Origin: Pyramidobacter sp. YE332
Lineage (GTDB): Bacteria > Synergistota > Synergistia > Synergistales > Dethiosulfovibrionaceae
Reading direction: 5' to 3'
Length of the DNA: 64,000 bases
NCBI RefSeq assembly: GCF_033060595.1
Contig: NZ_CP133038.1
Coordinates: forward strand, 1,922,001-1,986,000
Shown here: positions 9,664 to 18,197 of the stretch, in pieces
How positions within the stretch are numbered: position 1 is the first letter of the stretch
How the letters are laid out: every line of letters starts with the position of its first letter
The notes under the pieces: model-generated
What the model saw: the letters and a program-made list of their open reading frames with translations, nothing else
Told to the model about the DNA's origin: nothing
The model's database searches: none
Made by a program: the position numbers and the translations under genes

Positions 9664-11030
9664 AGTTCGAGCGCCCTCACCACGCGCTCAAGATGATTGC
9701 CGCGCGATCCCTTGACGAGAATCACGTCGCCTTCGCCGGGGCGCGTTCCATCCACCGCCTCGATCAGCGCATCGATGGAGTCGTAGTAATAATCCGCCGT
9801 CCCATCGACGTTCTTCCATTCCTCGCCGAAGAGATACAGCAGGTCGCTGACGTGAAGCGCCCGCTCAAAGATCCTGCCATGTTCCGAAACCGACGCCGTT
9901 CCCAGCTCCAACATTTCGCCGAGGATCAAAAAGCGGCGCCCGGGGATGTCGGCCGAGTCCATGGCAGCCAGAGACGCTTTCACGGCCGCCGGGCTGGCAT
10001 TGTAACACTCGTCGAGAATCGCCGCGCCGCTTTCGGACAGGCGGATCTCTCCGCGCCCGGCGCTGTTGCGGCACTTGGGCAAAGATGCCGCGATCTCGCG
10101 GCTGGAAAGCCCCGCACGCCCCGCGATGGCGATGGCGCAGCAGAGCGGATAGAGCTGATGTACGCCGGCCAACGGCAGAGAAAGGTTGAATGACAAACCG
10201 TCCAGCCCCGTCAGGATCGCGCGCACCGTAAAATGATCTTTTTCCCAGCTCAATCGCTCGCGGGCAAAGAGCACTTCGCCGCGGCGTCCGAAACGGATCA
10301 CTTCCGGCAGTCTCAGTTCTTCGGCGCGTCTGCAAAGCATTCCGTTGTCGCCGTTGATCACGGCGCAGCGCAGATTTTTCGACGCCAAGATCTCCGATTT
10401 GGCCTGAAGCACGCCTTCAAGGGAAGCGAAACTTTCCAGATGCGCCGGAGCCACCTCGGTGATCGCGGCGATCGTGGGCGGCAGATAATTCACCATCGCG
10501 GCGATTTCCCCGTGGTGATTGGCGCCCATTTCCAGCAGCATGATTTCCGTGTCTGCCGGCGCGGCCAGCACCGTCACGGCGCAGCCGATGAGCGTATTAT
10601 AGTTGCCTCCGGCGGCGTGAAGTTTGAAATAATCTTCCAAAAGAGCTTTCGTATCGTTCTTCGCCGAAGTTTTGCCGACGCTGCCCGTGATCGCGATCGT
10701 TTCGCGCAGATGCTCCAGCGACCTCAGATAGGCCGAAGCCAAAGAGGCAAGGCCGTATTCACAGCGTTCCGGCGTCAGAACAAAAGCGCACTGGGGATAC
10801 AGCGAACTCCATTCATCCCGATAGGAGCCAGCCTCGCAGATGATCAGCGAAGCTCCTTTGGCGAGCACGTCGGGAATGAAGCGGTGCCCGTCGACCTTGG
10901 CGCCGTGAAGCGCCACAAATCCTTCGCCTTTTTGCGTTTCGCGGCTGTCCACCCGAATGATCAGAGGCAGCTCGGGGTCGACGCCCTTCACCGTCACGCC
11001 GGCCTGCGACGCCAATCGACTCAATCTCAC
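9660..11030 (-). CDS. murF: UDP-MurNAc-tripeptide--D-alanyl-D-alanine ligase
   Basis: Cytoplasmic ligase adding D-Ala-D-Ala to the stem peptide. The 456 residues hold the N-terminal substrate domain (DSRETQKGEGFVALHG), the ATP loop TGSVGKTSAK near residue 120, GANHHGEI in the central domain, and DECYNASPAAVKASL in the C-terminal region. The start is a GTG that overlaps the murE stop (GTGA), so the two are coupled. Its own stop overlaps the mraY start. Confidence 0.96.
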   Translation of the reverse strand: MRLSRLASQAGVTVKGVDPELPLIIRVDSRETQKGEGFVALHGAKVDGHRFIPDVLAKGASLIICEAGSYRDEWSSLYPQCAFVLTPERCEYGLASLASAYLRSLEHLRETIAITGSVGKTSAKNDTKALLEDYFKLHAAGGNYNTLIGCAVTVLAAPADTEIMLLEMGANHHGEIAAMVNYLPPTIAAITEVAPAHLESFASLEGVLQAKSEILASKNLRCAVINGDNGMLCRRAEELRLPEVIRFGRRGEVLFARERLSWEKDHFTVRAILTGLDGLSFNLSLPLAGVHQLYPLCCAIAIAGRAGLSSREIAASLPKCRNSAGRGEIRLSESGAAILDECYNASPAAVKASLAAMDSADIPGRRFLILGEMLELGTASVSEHGRIFERALHVSDLLYLFGEEWKNVDGTADYYYDSIDALIEAVDGTRPGEGDVILVKGSRGNHLERVVRALEL

Positions 11031-12526
11031 CGGATCTTCACGCCCCTCTCGACGGCCCAGCCCTCGACGACCGACCGGTCGCTATAAGGATATTTGACGC
11101 CGTTGATTTCCAGATACGGCTCCGGCCCCTTGCCGGAGAGCACCAGCAGATCGCCGCGGCGGCACCAGTCCAGGGCCTTGCGGATCGCCGCGTCGCGAGG
11201 CAGCTCGACGGACCAGCAATCGTCGGCGCGGACTTCCTTGATGCCCGCCACGATCTGCTCGGCGATCTTGACGGGATCTTCCGTGCGCGGGTTGTCCATG
11301 GTGACGAAGATCCGGTCGGCTTTCTGCGCCGCCGCCCGTCCCAGCAGCGGACGATGCCCGGCGAAACGATCGCCGCCGTGCCCGAAGAGGCTGACGAGCC
11401 GGCCTTCGGTCAACGGGCGCAGCGTCTCCAGCAACGCTTTCAGCGAATCGGCCGTGTGCGCGTAATCGACGATGACGCGCACGCCGTTGTCGAGATTCAG
11501 GCGTTCCATGCGTCCGGGCACCTGAGGCATGAGAGCCAGGCCTTCGGCGACCTTTCTTTCGTTGCAGCCCTCGGCTAAACAGACGGCCGCCGCGCCAAGC
11601 GCGTTTTCCACGTTGTATCGTCCCGAAAGCGGGATACGGACGCGGCCCATCTTGCGCCCGTCGAGGAGCAGATCGAACTCGCTCCCGTCGATGTCGAGTT
11701 TTACGTTCGTCCCTTGGAGGCGGGCCGGAGAATCGAGCGCCCAGGTCATGGCCTTCGGAAATTCGGCCGCAAGACGGCGGCCGTATTCGCTGGCGACGTT
11801 CGGCGCCACGGCCGCGCCCGGCTTGAGGTATTTGCGGAACAGCGCCACTTTGGCTTCGTAGTAGTTCTCCATCGTCCCGTGAAAGTCGAGATGTTCGGGC
11901 GTCAGATTGGTGAACACGGCGCCGTCGTAGACGCACCCGCTCAGACGCCCCTGCACGATGCCGTGCGAAGAGCACTCCATGGAACAGGCCTGGCAGCCGT
12001 TGTCGACCATTCTCTTCAAAAACTGCTGGATCTCGCTGCCTTCGGGCGTCGTGCGGTCGGCGAGCACAGACTTGGAACCGTCGTCGTAAACGATCGTTCC
12101 CAGCAGGCCGCATTTGACGCCGCAGTTTTGCAGAATGCTGCGCATCATGTAGCTGGTGGTGCTTTTGCCCTGAGTGCCCGTGACGGCGAACATTTTCATC
12201 TTTTCAGACGGCTCTTCGTTCAAAGCCGCGGCGAGATATCCCATCGCCGACCGGACGTCGGTTACCTGGATCCAGGGGATCGGCAGCCCCGGCTCGGGAC
12301 GCTGGATCAAAAGATACGACACGCCGGCTTTCAGCGCCTGCTCGATAAAACGATGTCCGTCGGCATGAAGCCCTACGACGCAGGCAAAAATATCTCCCGG
12401 GCCGACGGTCCGGGAGTCGCTTTTCAGGGTGCAGTCCGCCGGTATTTTGTTCCAGTCACCGCCGATATCTGTCAGAAGCCCAGCATTTTTCAGATCTTCA
12501 AGTCCTCTTTTCAATCGCCGATCCAT
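11027..12526 (-). CDS. murE: UDP-MurNAc-L-Ala-D-Glu--meso-diaminopimelate ligase
   Basis: Cytoplasmic ligase adding the third residue of the stem peptide. Residues near 110 form the ATP loop VTGTQGKSTTS; FTNLTPEHLDFHGTMENYY is the Mur core motif. The motif MDNPRTEDP, with Asn-Pro-Arg, marks enzymes that use meso-diaminopimelate rather than lysine. This fits a Gram-negative-type wall. The frame is open to a GTG at 12532, but the ATG at 12526 has AGGAG at a better distance (nine bases), giving 499 residues. It lies 15 bases after ftsI. Confidence 0.96.
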   Translation of the reverse strand: MDRRLKRGLEDLKNAGLLTDIGGDWNKIPADCTLKSDSRTVGPGDIFACVVGLHADGHRFIEQALKAGVSYLLIQRPEPGLPIPWIQVTDVRSAMGYLAAALNEEPSEKMKMFAVTGTQGKSTTSYMMRSILQNCGVKCGLLGTIVYDDGSKSVLADRTTPEGSEIQQFLKRMVDNGCQACSMECSSHGIVQGRLSGCVYDGAVFTNLTPEHLDFHGTMENYYEAKVALFRKYLKPGAAVAPNVASEYGRRLAAEFPKAMTWALDSPARLQGTNVKLDIDGSEFDLLLDGRKMGRVRIPLSGRYNVENALGAAAVCLAEGCNERKVAEGLALMPQVPGRMERLNLDNGVRVIVDYAHTADSLKALLETLRPLTEGRLVSLFGHGGDRFAGHRPLLGRAAAQKADRIFVTMDNPRTEDPVKIAEQIVAGIKEVRADDCWSVELPRDAAIRKALDWCRRGDLLVLSGKGPEPYLEINGVKYPYSDRSVVEGWAVERGVKIR

Positions 12527-12541
12527 GGTCACGCACTCCTC

Positions 12542-14234
12542 TTACTTGACGCCGACGCCCTTCAGACGTTCCACTTCGTCGACAATTTTTTTGAAAACCG
12601 AACCGGCAACGGGACCGCCGTAGTACAGGCTGCCCGTCACGTCGCCGAAAACGATCAGCATGGTATACTGGGGATCGTTCGCGGGCCAGAAGCCGATCAT
12701 GGACGAATTGTAAAGCCCTTTGACATACTTCCCGTTCCGGGCGACCTGAGCGGTGCCGGTTTTTCCGGCCACGTGGACCAGTTCGCTGTCGGCCGGTTTG
12801 CCTGTGCCGCTGACCACGACCTGGCGCAGGACGCCGCGAAGCCATTTGGAATTTCGCGGCGAAACGACGCGGTTCACCTCCATCGGCTCGGAGTGATACA
12901 CCTGATGCCCCTCGCCGTCGACGGCCGACCGCACCAAGTAGGGGCGAACGAGGATACCGTCGTTGACGATGGCGTTAAAAGCCGTGACGAGCTGAAGCGG
13001 CGTCACCGCGAATCCCTGCCCGATGGCGACGTTTGCGGGAGTGATCCCGTACCATTTATCGGCCGTCGGCAGCAGCCCCATTTCCTCACCGTTCAGTTTG
13101 ATGCCCGTGCGGGAACCGATCCCCAAGAGCGCATCTCTTCATAGGTGCTGAAGGGGGCATTTTCATACCGATCTGGGCCATGCCCACGTTCGACGATTTC
13201 TCGATGATCTGCGCTACCTTCATGACGCCGTTGTCCCTTGGATGGGAATCGCTGATATAACCGTCGGCCACCTTCAGATGCGCGGGACAACGGAACGAGT
13301 CGCTCTGTTTCACCCGTCCCTGTTCGAGCGCCATGGCGACCATGATGGGCTTGAAGGTCGAACCCGGTTCGTACACCCGGTTTACGGCATTGTTGCTCAA
13401 AGCCTTCAGATTCTTAAAGGTAGAACGATTGTTTGAATCGAAAACGGGATAGCTGGCCATGGCCTTGACGGCGCCGGTCCTCGTTTCCAGACAAATTCCC
13501 GCCGCCCAGGGAGCCTTGATCTCGGCGGCCTGAGCGCCAAGAAAGCGTTCTACCGCGTACTGAATTTCAGAGTCGATGGTCAAATACAGCCCCTGGGTGT
13601 CGTTGCGGTTTCTCGATTCCCGTTTCATGCCCGCAGCGACCGAGGCGCCGCGATACCCCGTGTGCATTTTTTCTGGCACCACCAGCGTGCCGTTCCACAT
13701 CAGCTCGATGCCGGCAAGCCCCCAGCCGTCCTGATCGCAAAATCCCAGCAGGTGGGAAAGCATATTCCCTTTCGGGTAGATCCGTTTGCGTTCCTCTCTG
13801 ATGTAAAATCCCTTGCCGCAGTTCTTTACGATCTCTTCCGCTTCGCTGCGCTCGAGATAACGTTTGATCCAATAAAAACGGCGGTCCAATTTCTCCCCCA
13901 GAGCCTGAACTTTCTCCTTACCGATATAAGGCGTCAGATTACTGAGGCTTCCGGGCTCAAAGCCTTCCACTCCCGGATCGAGGAACACGCTGTACATCGT
14001 AATGGAGAGAGCCAGCGGCTCGCCGCGGCCGTCGTAAATGCTGCCCCGATCCATCGCCTTGCGCTCGCTCTGCTGATACTGCTTGGCGAGCTGCTCGACC
14101 GCCCGCCGGTCCGGGTAAATATGGACCCTCACCAGCGCGCCCAGATACCAGGCCATCACGAGAAAGACGAGACACCATTGAATTTTTCTGCGCCTGGGCT
14201 CTTTCTCCGTTTCATTCGTTCCCCATTCCGGCAT
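12542..14234 (-). CDS. ftsI: septal peptidoglycan transpeptidase FtsI (PBP3), broken by two single-base lesions as sequenced
   Basis: Class B penicillin-binding protein that cross-links septal wall with FtsW. The frame from 14234 gives a cytoplasmic tail, one membrane anchor (QWCLVFLVMAWYLGALV), the dimerisation domain and the SxxK active site EPGSTFKPI. It also holds the SSN motif, then derails near 13155. A second frame from 13126 continues with SRTGIKLNGEE and the KTGTAQ motif to the end. Two missing bases explain this: one in a plus-strand G5 run at 13153-13157, one near 13121-13126. Restored, the protein is 564 residues, normal for the family. All three catalytic motifs are present, so the damage is probably technical. 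Confidence 0.9.
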
Positions 14235-14275
14235 TTTTCCGCATCACCCGTTTTTTTGTCACAAACGATCCATCA

Positions 14276-14641
14276 TCAATTGGGCAATCTTATTCCCGAA
14301 TTGGTCAAAGAAGCAGACATCGTGCCGCCAGAGCGTCCCACACCATCCAGACGGACAGCCCCCGCCAGATGGACTTGGGTCATCCCGAGCTGACGGGCCG
14401 CATAGGTATGAATCGCACGGGGCGACATCATGGCCGCCGCTTCGCGCTCCAGATCGCGGCATTCTTTTTCGCACGCTTCCAGCTGTCCCTGAACTACAGA
14501 GATGGCGTCGTCCATCCGCTGAGAATCGTTCCTCAGCATCGACAGAAGCCCCAGACACATGATCGAAGTGATGAAGAACGTCACTAACGCCTGTCCAAAC
14601 TTTCCGGAATTCCTTCTCGAATATCTCACACCTTGCGCCAT
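14276..14641 (-). CDS. ftsL: cell division protein FtsL-like
   Basis: Small bitopic protein of 121 residues. A short cytoplasmic tail is followed by a membrane segment (about 18-38, LVTFFITSIMCLGLLSML) and a leucine-zipper-like coiled coil (about 40-75) that in FtsL pairs with FtsB and FtsQ. The PRAIHTYAARQLGMTQV stretch is the conserved end of the FtsL/DivIC type. The start overlaps the rsmH end by 16 bases. Position between rsmH and ftsI supports the call; primary sequence alone is weak, as in all FtsL. Confidence 0.88.
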   Translation of the reverse strand: MAQGVRYSRRNSGKFGQALVTFFITSIMCLGLLSMLRNDSQRMDDAISVVQGQLEACEKECRDLEREAAAMMSPRAIHTYAARQLGMTQVHLAGAVRLDGVGRSGGTMSASLTNSGIRLPN

Positions 14642-15567
14642 GGTCCGATCCGCCCTTCCGCCTTATTCGGCATATCTTTCTTGAAAAAACCGCGAAGCCG
14701 TGCGCTGCGCGACTTCGGATTGCGCTCTATCTCCTCGTCGTCCGGAACCTGTCCCTTTCGCGGCTCCGGAACGCCTTTTCCCTCTTCGCTCCATTCTTTG
14801 AACCGCCGCTTGACGATGCGATCCTCCAGCGAGTGATACGTCACGACGAGCAGACGTCCTCCCTGAGCCAAGAGCGAAAACGCCTCGTTCAATCCCTGTT
14901 CCAGCGCGCCCAGTTCGTCGTTCACCGCAATCCTCAGGGCCTGGAACACCTTCCGCGCCGGATGCCCGTTCATTTTCCGCATTACCGGAGCGGGGATCCC
15001 CCGGCGGATCACTTCCACCAGTCCCGCCGTGGTCGTTATCGGCCTTTTCAGCCGTTCCTTGACGATCTCGCCGGCAATGCTCCAGGCAAAACGTTCTTCG
15101 CCGTATTTCCTGAAAATCTCCGCCAGAGCTTCCCGTGAAAGATCGTTCACCAATTCCGCCGCCGAGAGAGTTCCCGCAGCGGGATCCATCCTCATATCCA
15201 GCGGCCCGTCCTCGCGGAACGAAAAACCGCGCCGGCCGTCGGCCAGCTGCATATTCGACACGCCCAGATCGAGCACCACACAGTCAACCGCACAGATCCC
15301 GGCGGATACGCACAGTTCCTTCATATTTCGAAAGTCTCCGTCGAGAGCCAGAAAACGCTCCCCAAAAGGAGCCAGCCGCCGGCAGGCAATGTCTCGCGCC
15401 TGTTCGTCGCGATCGATGCCGACGACCCGCCACCGGGAGGAGCGCTTTAAAAACGCCTCCGAATAACCGCCCAGTCCCAACGTGCCGTCAACGATCAACG
15501 CGTCGGCTTTGAGGTCCATGCACTCGACGACTTTCGTCAGGAGCACGGGGACATGTTCAAACTCCAA
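14626..15567 (-). CDS. rsmH: 16S rRNA (cytosine(1402)-N(4))-methyltransferase
   Basis: Methylates N4 of C1402 in the decoding centre of 16S rRNA using SAM. The SAM loop DGTLGLGGYSEAFL lies near residues 26-40, DLGVSNMQLADGRRGFSF in the middle, and VVTYHSLEDRIVKRRFKEW near the C-terminus, all diagnostic. The frame is open to 15672, but that extension overlaps mraZ and is unlike the family. A TTG at 15567 (LEFEHVPVLL) with AAGGGG nine bases upstream gives the normal 313-residue protein. Confidence 0.97.
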   Translation of the reverse strand: MEFEHVPVLLTKVVECMDLKADALIVDGTLGLGGYSEAFLKRSSRWRVVGIDRDEQARDIACRRLAPFGERFLALDGDFRNMKELCVSAGICAVDCVVLDLGVSNMQLADGRRGFSFREDGPLDMRMDPAAGTLSAAELVNDLSREALAEIFRKYGEERFAWSIAGEIVKERLKRPITTTAGLVEVIRRGIPAPVMRKMNGHPARKVFQALRIAVNDELGALEQGLNEAFSLLAQGGRLLVVTYHSLEDRIVKRRFKEWSEEGKGVPEPRKGQVPDDEEIERNPKSRSARLRGFFKKDMPNKAEGRIGPWRKV

Positions 15568-15994
15568 GGTCCGACACCCCTTCGGCCAGGGAGGTGAAAT
15601 TCTCCAGCATCTCGTCATTGCTGGCGGACCATTTCTCGCTGTTCCAGATTTCCAAATGATCATTGACGCCATTGACGACGACCGCGTCGCTTAACTGCGC
15701 GTATTTGCGCAACTTGACGGAAAGAAGGATGCGTCCCTGTCCGTCCACGGGAAGTTCCTCCGCCGCGCCGAGAAGCGTGCGCATAAACTGACGGGCCTGC
15801 CCCTTGGTGAACGGCAGAGACTGAAGCTTTTGCAGATATACGCTCCATGCGTCCATGGGGTAGACGGCAAGACAGTTGTCGAGGCCCACCGTGCAGACCA
15901 CGGTGTCCCCGATCTGGGAACGAAACTTCGCCGGCATGACGAGTCGCCCCTTGTTGTCTATGCGATGGTCATAGCTTCCCATGAACATGTCCAT
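15557..15994 (-). CDS. mraZ: transcriptional regulator MraZ
   Basis: DNA-binding AbrB-fold regulator that heads and represses the dcw operon. The 145 residues contain two tandem SpoVT-AbrB repeats: FMGSYDHRIDNKGRLVMP near the start and ELPVDGQGRILLSVKLR in the second half. These carry the DxxGR signature twice. The stop overlaps the rsmH start region. Three direct GTGG boxes lie directly upstream, so autoregulation is likely. Confidence 0.97.
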   Translation of the reverse strand: MDMFMGSYDHRIDNKGRLVMPAKFRSQIGDTVVCTVGLDNCLAVYPMDAWSVYLQKLQSLPFTKGQARQFMRTLLGAAEELPVDGQGRILLSVKLRKYAQLSDAVVVNGVNDHLEIWNSEKWSASNDEMLENFTSLAEGVSDLGV

Positions 15995-16000
15995 TTTTCC

Positions 16001-16026
16001 CCACTTTCTACCACTTTATTCCACCA
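16001..16026 (-). promoter_or_regulatory. three MraZ boxes upstream of mraZ
   Basis: The minus strand shows GTGG cores at exact 10-base intervals (plus-strand CCAC at 16001, 16011 and 16021), two of them in the context AAAGTGG. MraZ is known to bind tandem GTGG/TGGG-type boxes about one helical turn apart. The boxes lie between the -10 hexamer and the mraZ start, suited to autorepression. Confidence 0.75.
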
Positions 16027-16031
16027 CGGCC

Positions 16032-16060
16032 AGAATATCGTTTTTTTGGAAGAGGGTCAA
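16032..16060 (-). promoter_or_regulatory. promoter of the dcw operon
   Basis: On the minus strand TTGACC (16055-16060) and TATTCT (16032-16037) are separated by 17 bases, a good sigma-70-type promoter. The expected start of transcription is near 16025, inside the MraZ boxes. Confidence 0.75.
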
Positions 16061-16157
16061 TAAGCTGAAAGATTCTATCAATCGTAGCAAAATGAACCTT
16101 TGGTACAATTGTTTACGATTTAAACATCCAACAAAAAAAGGATGACACGCCGAAAGC

Positions 16158-16193
16158 AAAAAAATTGGATCTTCCCCCATCCAGGGAAGATCC
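16158..16193 (-). terminator. intrinsic terminator after rnpB
   Basis: A perfect 10-bp stem (GGATCTTCCC) with a 7-base loop is followed on the minus strand by a T7 run. It lies about 110 bases beyond the 3' end of RNase P RNA and before the dcw promoter, insulating the two. Confidence 0.85.
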
Positions 16194-16303
16194 ACAATGA
16201 ATTGTCTAAATTGTAGAATTACTAATTACAAAAATAATACAGATAATTCAAAATATTATCCGCCCGACGCAGAACTTCTCAGACGGGTCATGCTTTGAGG
16301 AAA

Positions 16304-16649
16304 TGACGGAGTGGCCCGTAAGCCGGGTTCTGTCTGGGATAGTCATTTATCTAGAACATGCATTGCTGCATGTCTCGAGCGATCTGTACCCGGAGGTCAG
16401 CGGGCAGCCTCGGCCCTCCCTATTCGATCTTGCTCCAGACGGGGTTTGCCAGGCACGACAGTCGCCTGTCGTCCGGTGGGCTCTTACCCCACCCTTTCAC
16501 CCTGACCCGGTGCGGAAACCGGGCGGTCTGCTCTCTGTTGCACTTTCCTGTGGCTCGCGCCAACTGGACGTTATCCAGCGTCTTGCCCTGTGGAGCCCGG
16601 ACTTTCCTCTCCCGTTTGCACGGCAGCGACTATCAGGACCACTCCGGTT
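16304..16649 (-). ncRNA. rnpB: RNase P RNA, bacterial class A
   Basis: Catalytic RNA that cleaves the 5' leader of pre-tRNAs. Read on the minus strand, the 5' part holds the universal GAGGAAAGTCCGGGCTCC and the 3' part holds ACAGAACCCGGCTTA, which pair as P4. The ends form P1: CGGAGTGGTCC near 16640-16650 pairs with GGCCACTCCG near 16304-16316. Length is about 346 nt. Exact ends are set from P1 and may be off by a few bases. The partner protein gene rnpA is at 46.4 kb. Confidence 0.95.
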
Positions 16650-16653
16650 CTGA

Positions 16654-16682
16654 AGTATATCATCGTTTCGTGCCCGCGTCAC
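16654..16682 (-). promoter_or_regulatory. promoter of rnpB
   Basis: GTGACG (16677-16682, minus strand) and TATACT (16654-16659) are 17 bases apart. The start of transcription would fall at the first base of the P1 helix. Confidence 0.65.
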
Positions 16683-16703
16683 GCTGCAGTTTTCCGCCAG
16701 CGA

Positions 16704-16732
16704 CTTCCCGCGGCGCTCTTGCCGCGGGAAGT
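16704..16732. other. GC-rich inverted repeat
   Basis: An 11- to 12-bp perfect stem (CTTCCCGCGGC with a 6-base loop) lies between the HD-domain gene and rnpB. No T tract follows on either strand, so it is not a typical intrinsic terminator. It may still end transcription of the HD gene. Nothing else is seen in 16683-16908. Confidence 0.5.
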
Positions 16733-16908
16733 CCGACGACGGAAACCATTTCGCTGAAGCTCCGGTTCTCATAACACAGGCGGCACTTGACTTGATACAG
16801 ATCTTTGATTCATACTATGTCTCAGTTGGAAGATCGAACCTCGCGGCGCTTCGTATGTGAATGCGTTTTATCAAGAAACAGTGTCGGGTTTTTGATTGAA
16901 AATCAGCA

Positions 16909-17469
16909 TCAGTCCACGTTCTCGCTGGCACGCATCGCCTCTATCGTTTTGCCGATCAGTTCGTCGAGTTCCCAGCCCAGCATTTCGGCTCCCTGACGGA
17001 TCACGTCACGTGAACAGCCAGCGGCGAAGCTTTTGTCCTTGAATTTTTTCTTCACGGACTTCACTTCAAGATCGCCGACGCTCTTGGAGGGACGCATGAC
17101 CGCCACAGCGCCGATCAGACCGGTCAGTTCGTCGGCGGCGAAGAGAATTTTTTCCATCTGGTGCTCCGGTTGGACCGCAATCCCCGTCAGACCGAAACCA
17201 TGGCTGGTCGTCGCATGGATTACGCGTTCGTCGACGCCGCGCTCGCGCATGATCTCTTCTTCTTTGACACAGTGCTGCTCCGGATATTTTTCGAAGTCAA
17301 GATCATGAAGAATCCCCACCGTCTGCCAAAAGTCGGCCTCATCGCCGAACCCCTGATCGACGGCGAACCAGCGCATCACGTCGCCGACGATGCGGCCATG
17401 TTTGAGATGAAACTCCCCGTTGTTGTACTCTTTCAACAGTTCATAGGCTTCCTGCGGTGTCGGTGTCAT
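16909..17469 (-). CDS. HD-domain (HDIG-like) hydrolase
   Basis: Cytoplasmic protein of 186 residues with a metal-binding HD domain. His near residue 23 (HLKHGRIVGD), the His-Asp pair in VGILHDLDFEKYPEQH, and a later His in HATTSHGFG match the ligand order of the superfamily. Such proteins are usually phosphohydrolases, often on nucleotides, but the substrate cannot be told here. The C-terminal third is helical and ends DELIGKTIEAMRA. It is transcribed alone from a good promoter and is divergent from the DNA glycosylase gene. Confidence 0.85.
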   Translation of the reverse strand: MTPTPQEAYELLKEYNNGEFHLKHGRIVGDVMRWFAVDQGFGDEADFWQTVGILHDLDFEKYPEQHCVKEEEIMRERGVDERVIHATTSHGFGLTGIAVQPEHQMEKILFAADELTGLIGAVAVMRPSKSVGDLEVKSVKKKFKDKSFAAGCSRDVIRQGAEMLGWELDELIGKTIEAMRASENVD

Positions 17470-17532
17470 CGCCTCACAACCTCCCCTGAAAATTTTCGGA
17501 TAAAAGAGCCGCCCCGCGGCGGCATGTTTTTT

Positions 17533-17561
17533 ATTGTACTCTTTTGCACGGTGCGAATCAA
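17533..17561 (-). promoter_or_regulatory. promoter of the HD-domain gene
   Basis: TTGATT (17556-17561, minus strand) and TACAAT (17533-17538) are separated by 17 bases, about 65 bases before the start codon. Confidence 0.65.
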
Positions 17562-17641
17562 ACCGGCGCGTTCCATTTTAATCCGACGAGAGACCGCCCC
17601 TCCAATGAAGGTCATACGTCGTTGCGCAGGAGGAAAATCAC

Positions 17642-18127
17642 ATGCTCATCGTTCATCCTCTGGAACCTGTTTTCGACGCCTCATCCCGCGTTTTGCTCCT
17701 CGGCACCATGCCCTCGCCGAAATCGCGGGAGGCCGGGTTCTATTACGCCCATCCGCAGAACCGTTTCTGGAAGGTTCTGGCGGCGCTTTTCAAGAGCGAG
17801 GTCCCTTTCGGCCGAGAGGCTCGGCGAGAGTTCGTCCTGCGCCGTCGTATCGCGCTGTGGGACGTGCTGCGCTCGTGCGAGATCGAAGGCGCCAGCGACG
17901 CCTCGATCAAGCGCCCGGTGCCCAACGATCTATCGGTCGTTCTCGATCGCGCCCCGATTCAGGCCATTTTCTGCACTGGTACAAAATCAGCCGCTTTCTA
18001 CCGCAAATTGATCGAACCGGTTACGGGGCATCCGGCAACAACGTTGCCCTCCACCAGCCCCGCCAATTGCGCCGTATCCTTCGAACGGCTTTGCGCCGCC
18101 TACGGCGCCATCCTTCCCTGGCTGTAG
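17642..18127 (+). CDS. DNA-deoxyinosine glycosylase (UDG superfamily)
   Basis: Base-excision repair enzyme of 161 residues that by family removes hypoxanthine (deaminated adenine) from DNA. The N-terminal motif LLLGTMPSPKSREAGFYYAH followed by PQNRFW is the family signature and active-site region. The LWDVLRSC and LPSTSPANC segments are also typical of the UDG fold. The ATG at 17642 has AGGAGG eight bases upstream. It is a single gene ending at a strong hairpin. Assignment to hypoxanthine rather than uracil is from recognition of the motif, without an alignment. Confidence 0.88.
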   Translation: MLIVHPLEPVFDASSRVLLLGTMPSPKSREAGFYYAHPQNRFWKVLAALFKSEVPFGREARREFVLRRRIALWDVLRSCEIEGASDASIKRPVPNDLSVVLDRAPIQAIFCTGTKSAAFYRKLIEPVTGHPATTLPSTSPANCAVSFERLCAAYGAILPWL

Positions 18128-18145
18128 GCGCGCGCTCGCACAAGA

Positions 18146-18187
18146 GAAAAGCGGACGGAAGGCCCCAGTGCCTTTCGTCCGCTTTTA
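18146..18187. terminator. bidirectional terminator
   Basis: A long stem (AAAGCGGACG-AAGGC with its complement) with a short loop and A/T flanks lies between the converging glycosylase and ArsA-like genes. Confidence 0.8.
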
Positions 18188-18197
18188 TGCCGTCGTC

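Noticed and set aside
17508-17523. GCCGCC/GGCGGC hairpin followed by T6 between divergent genes
   Set aside because: It lies in the leader of the HD-domain gene region, where no transcript would end on the plus strand; the stem is short. Possible chance structure.
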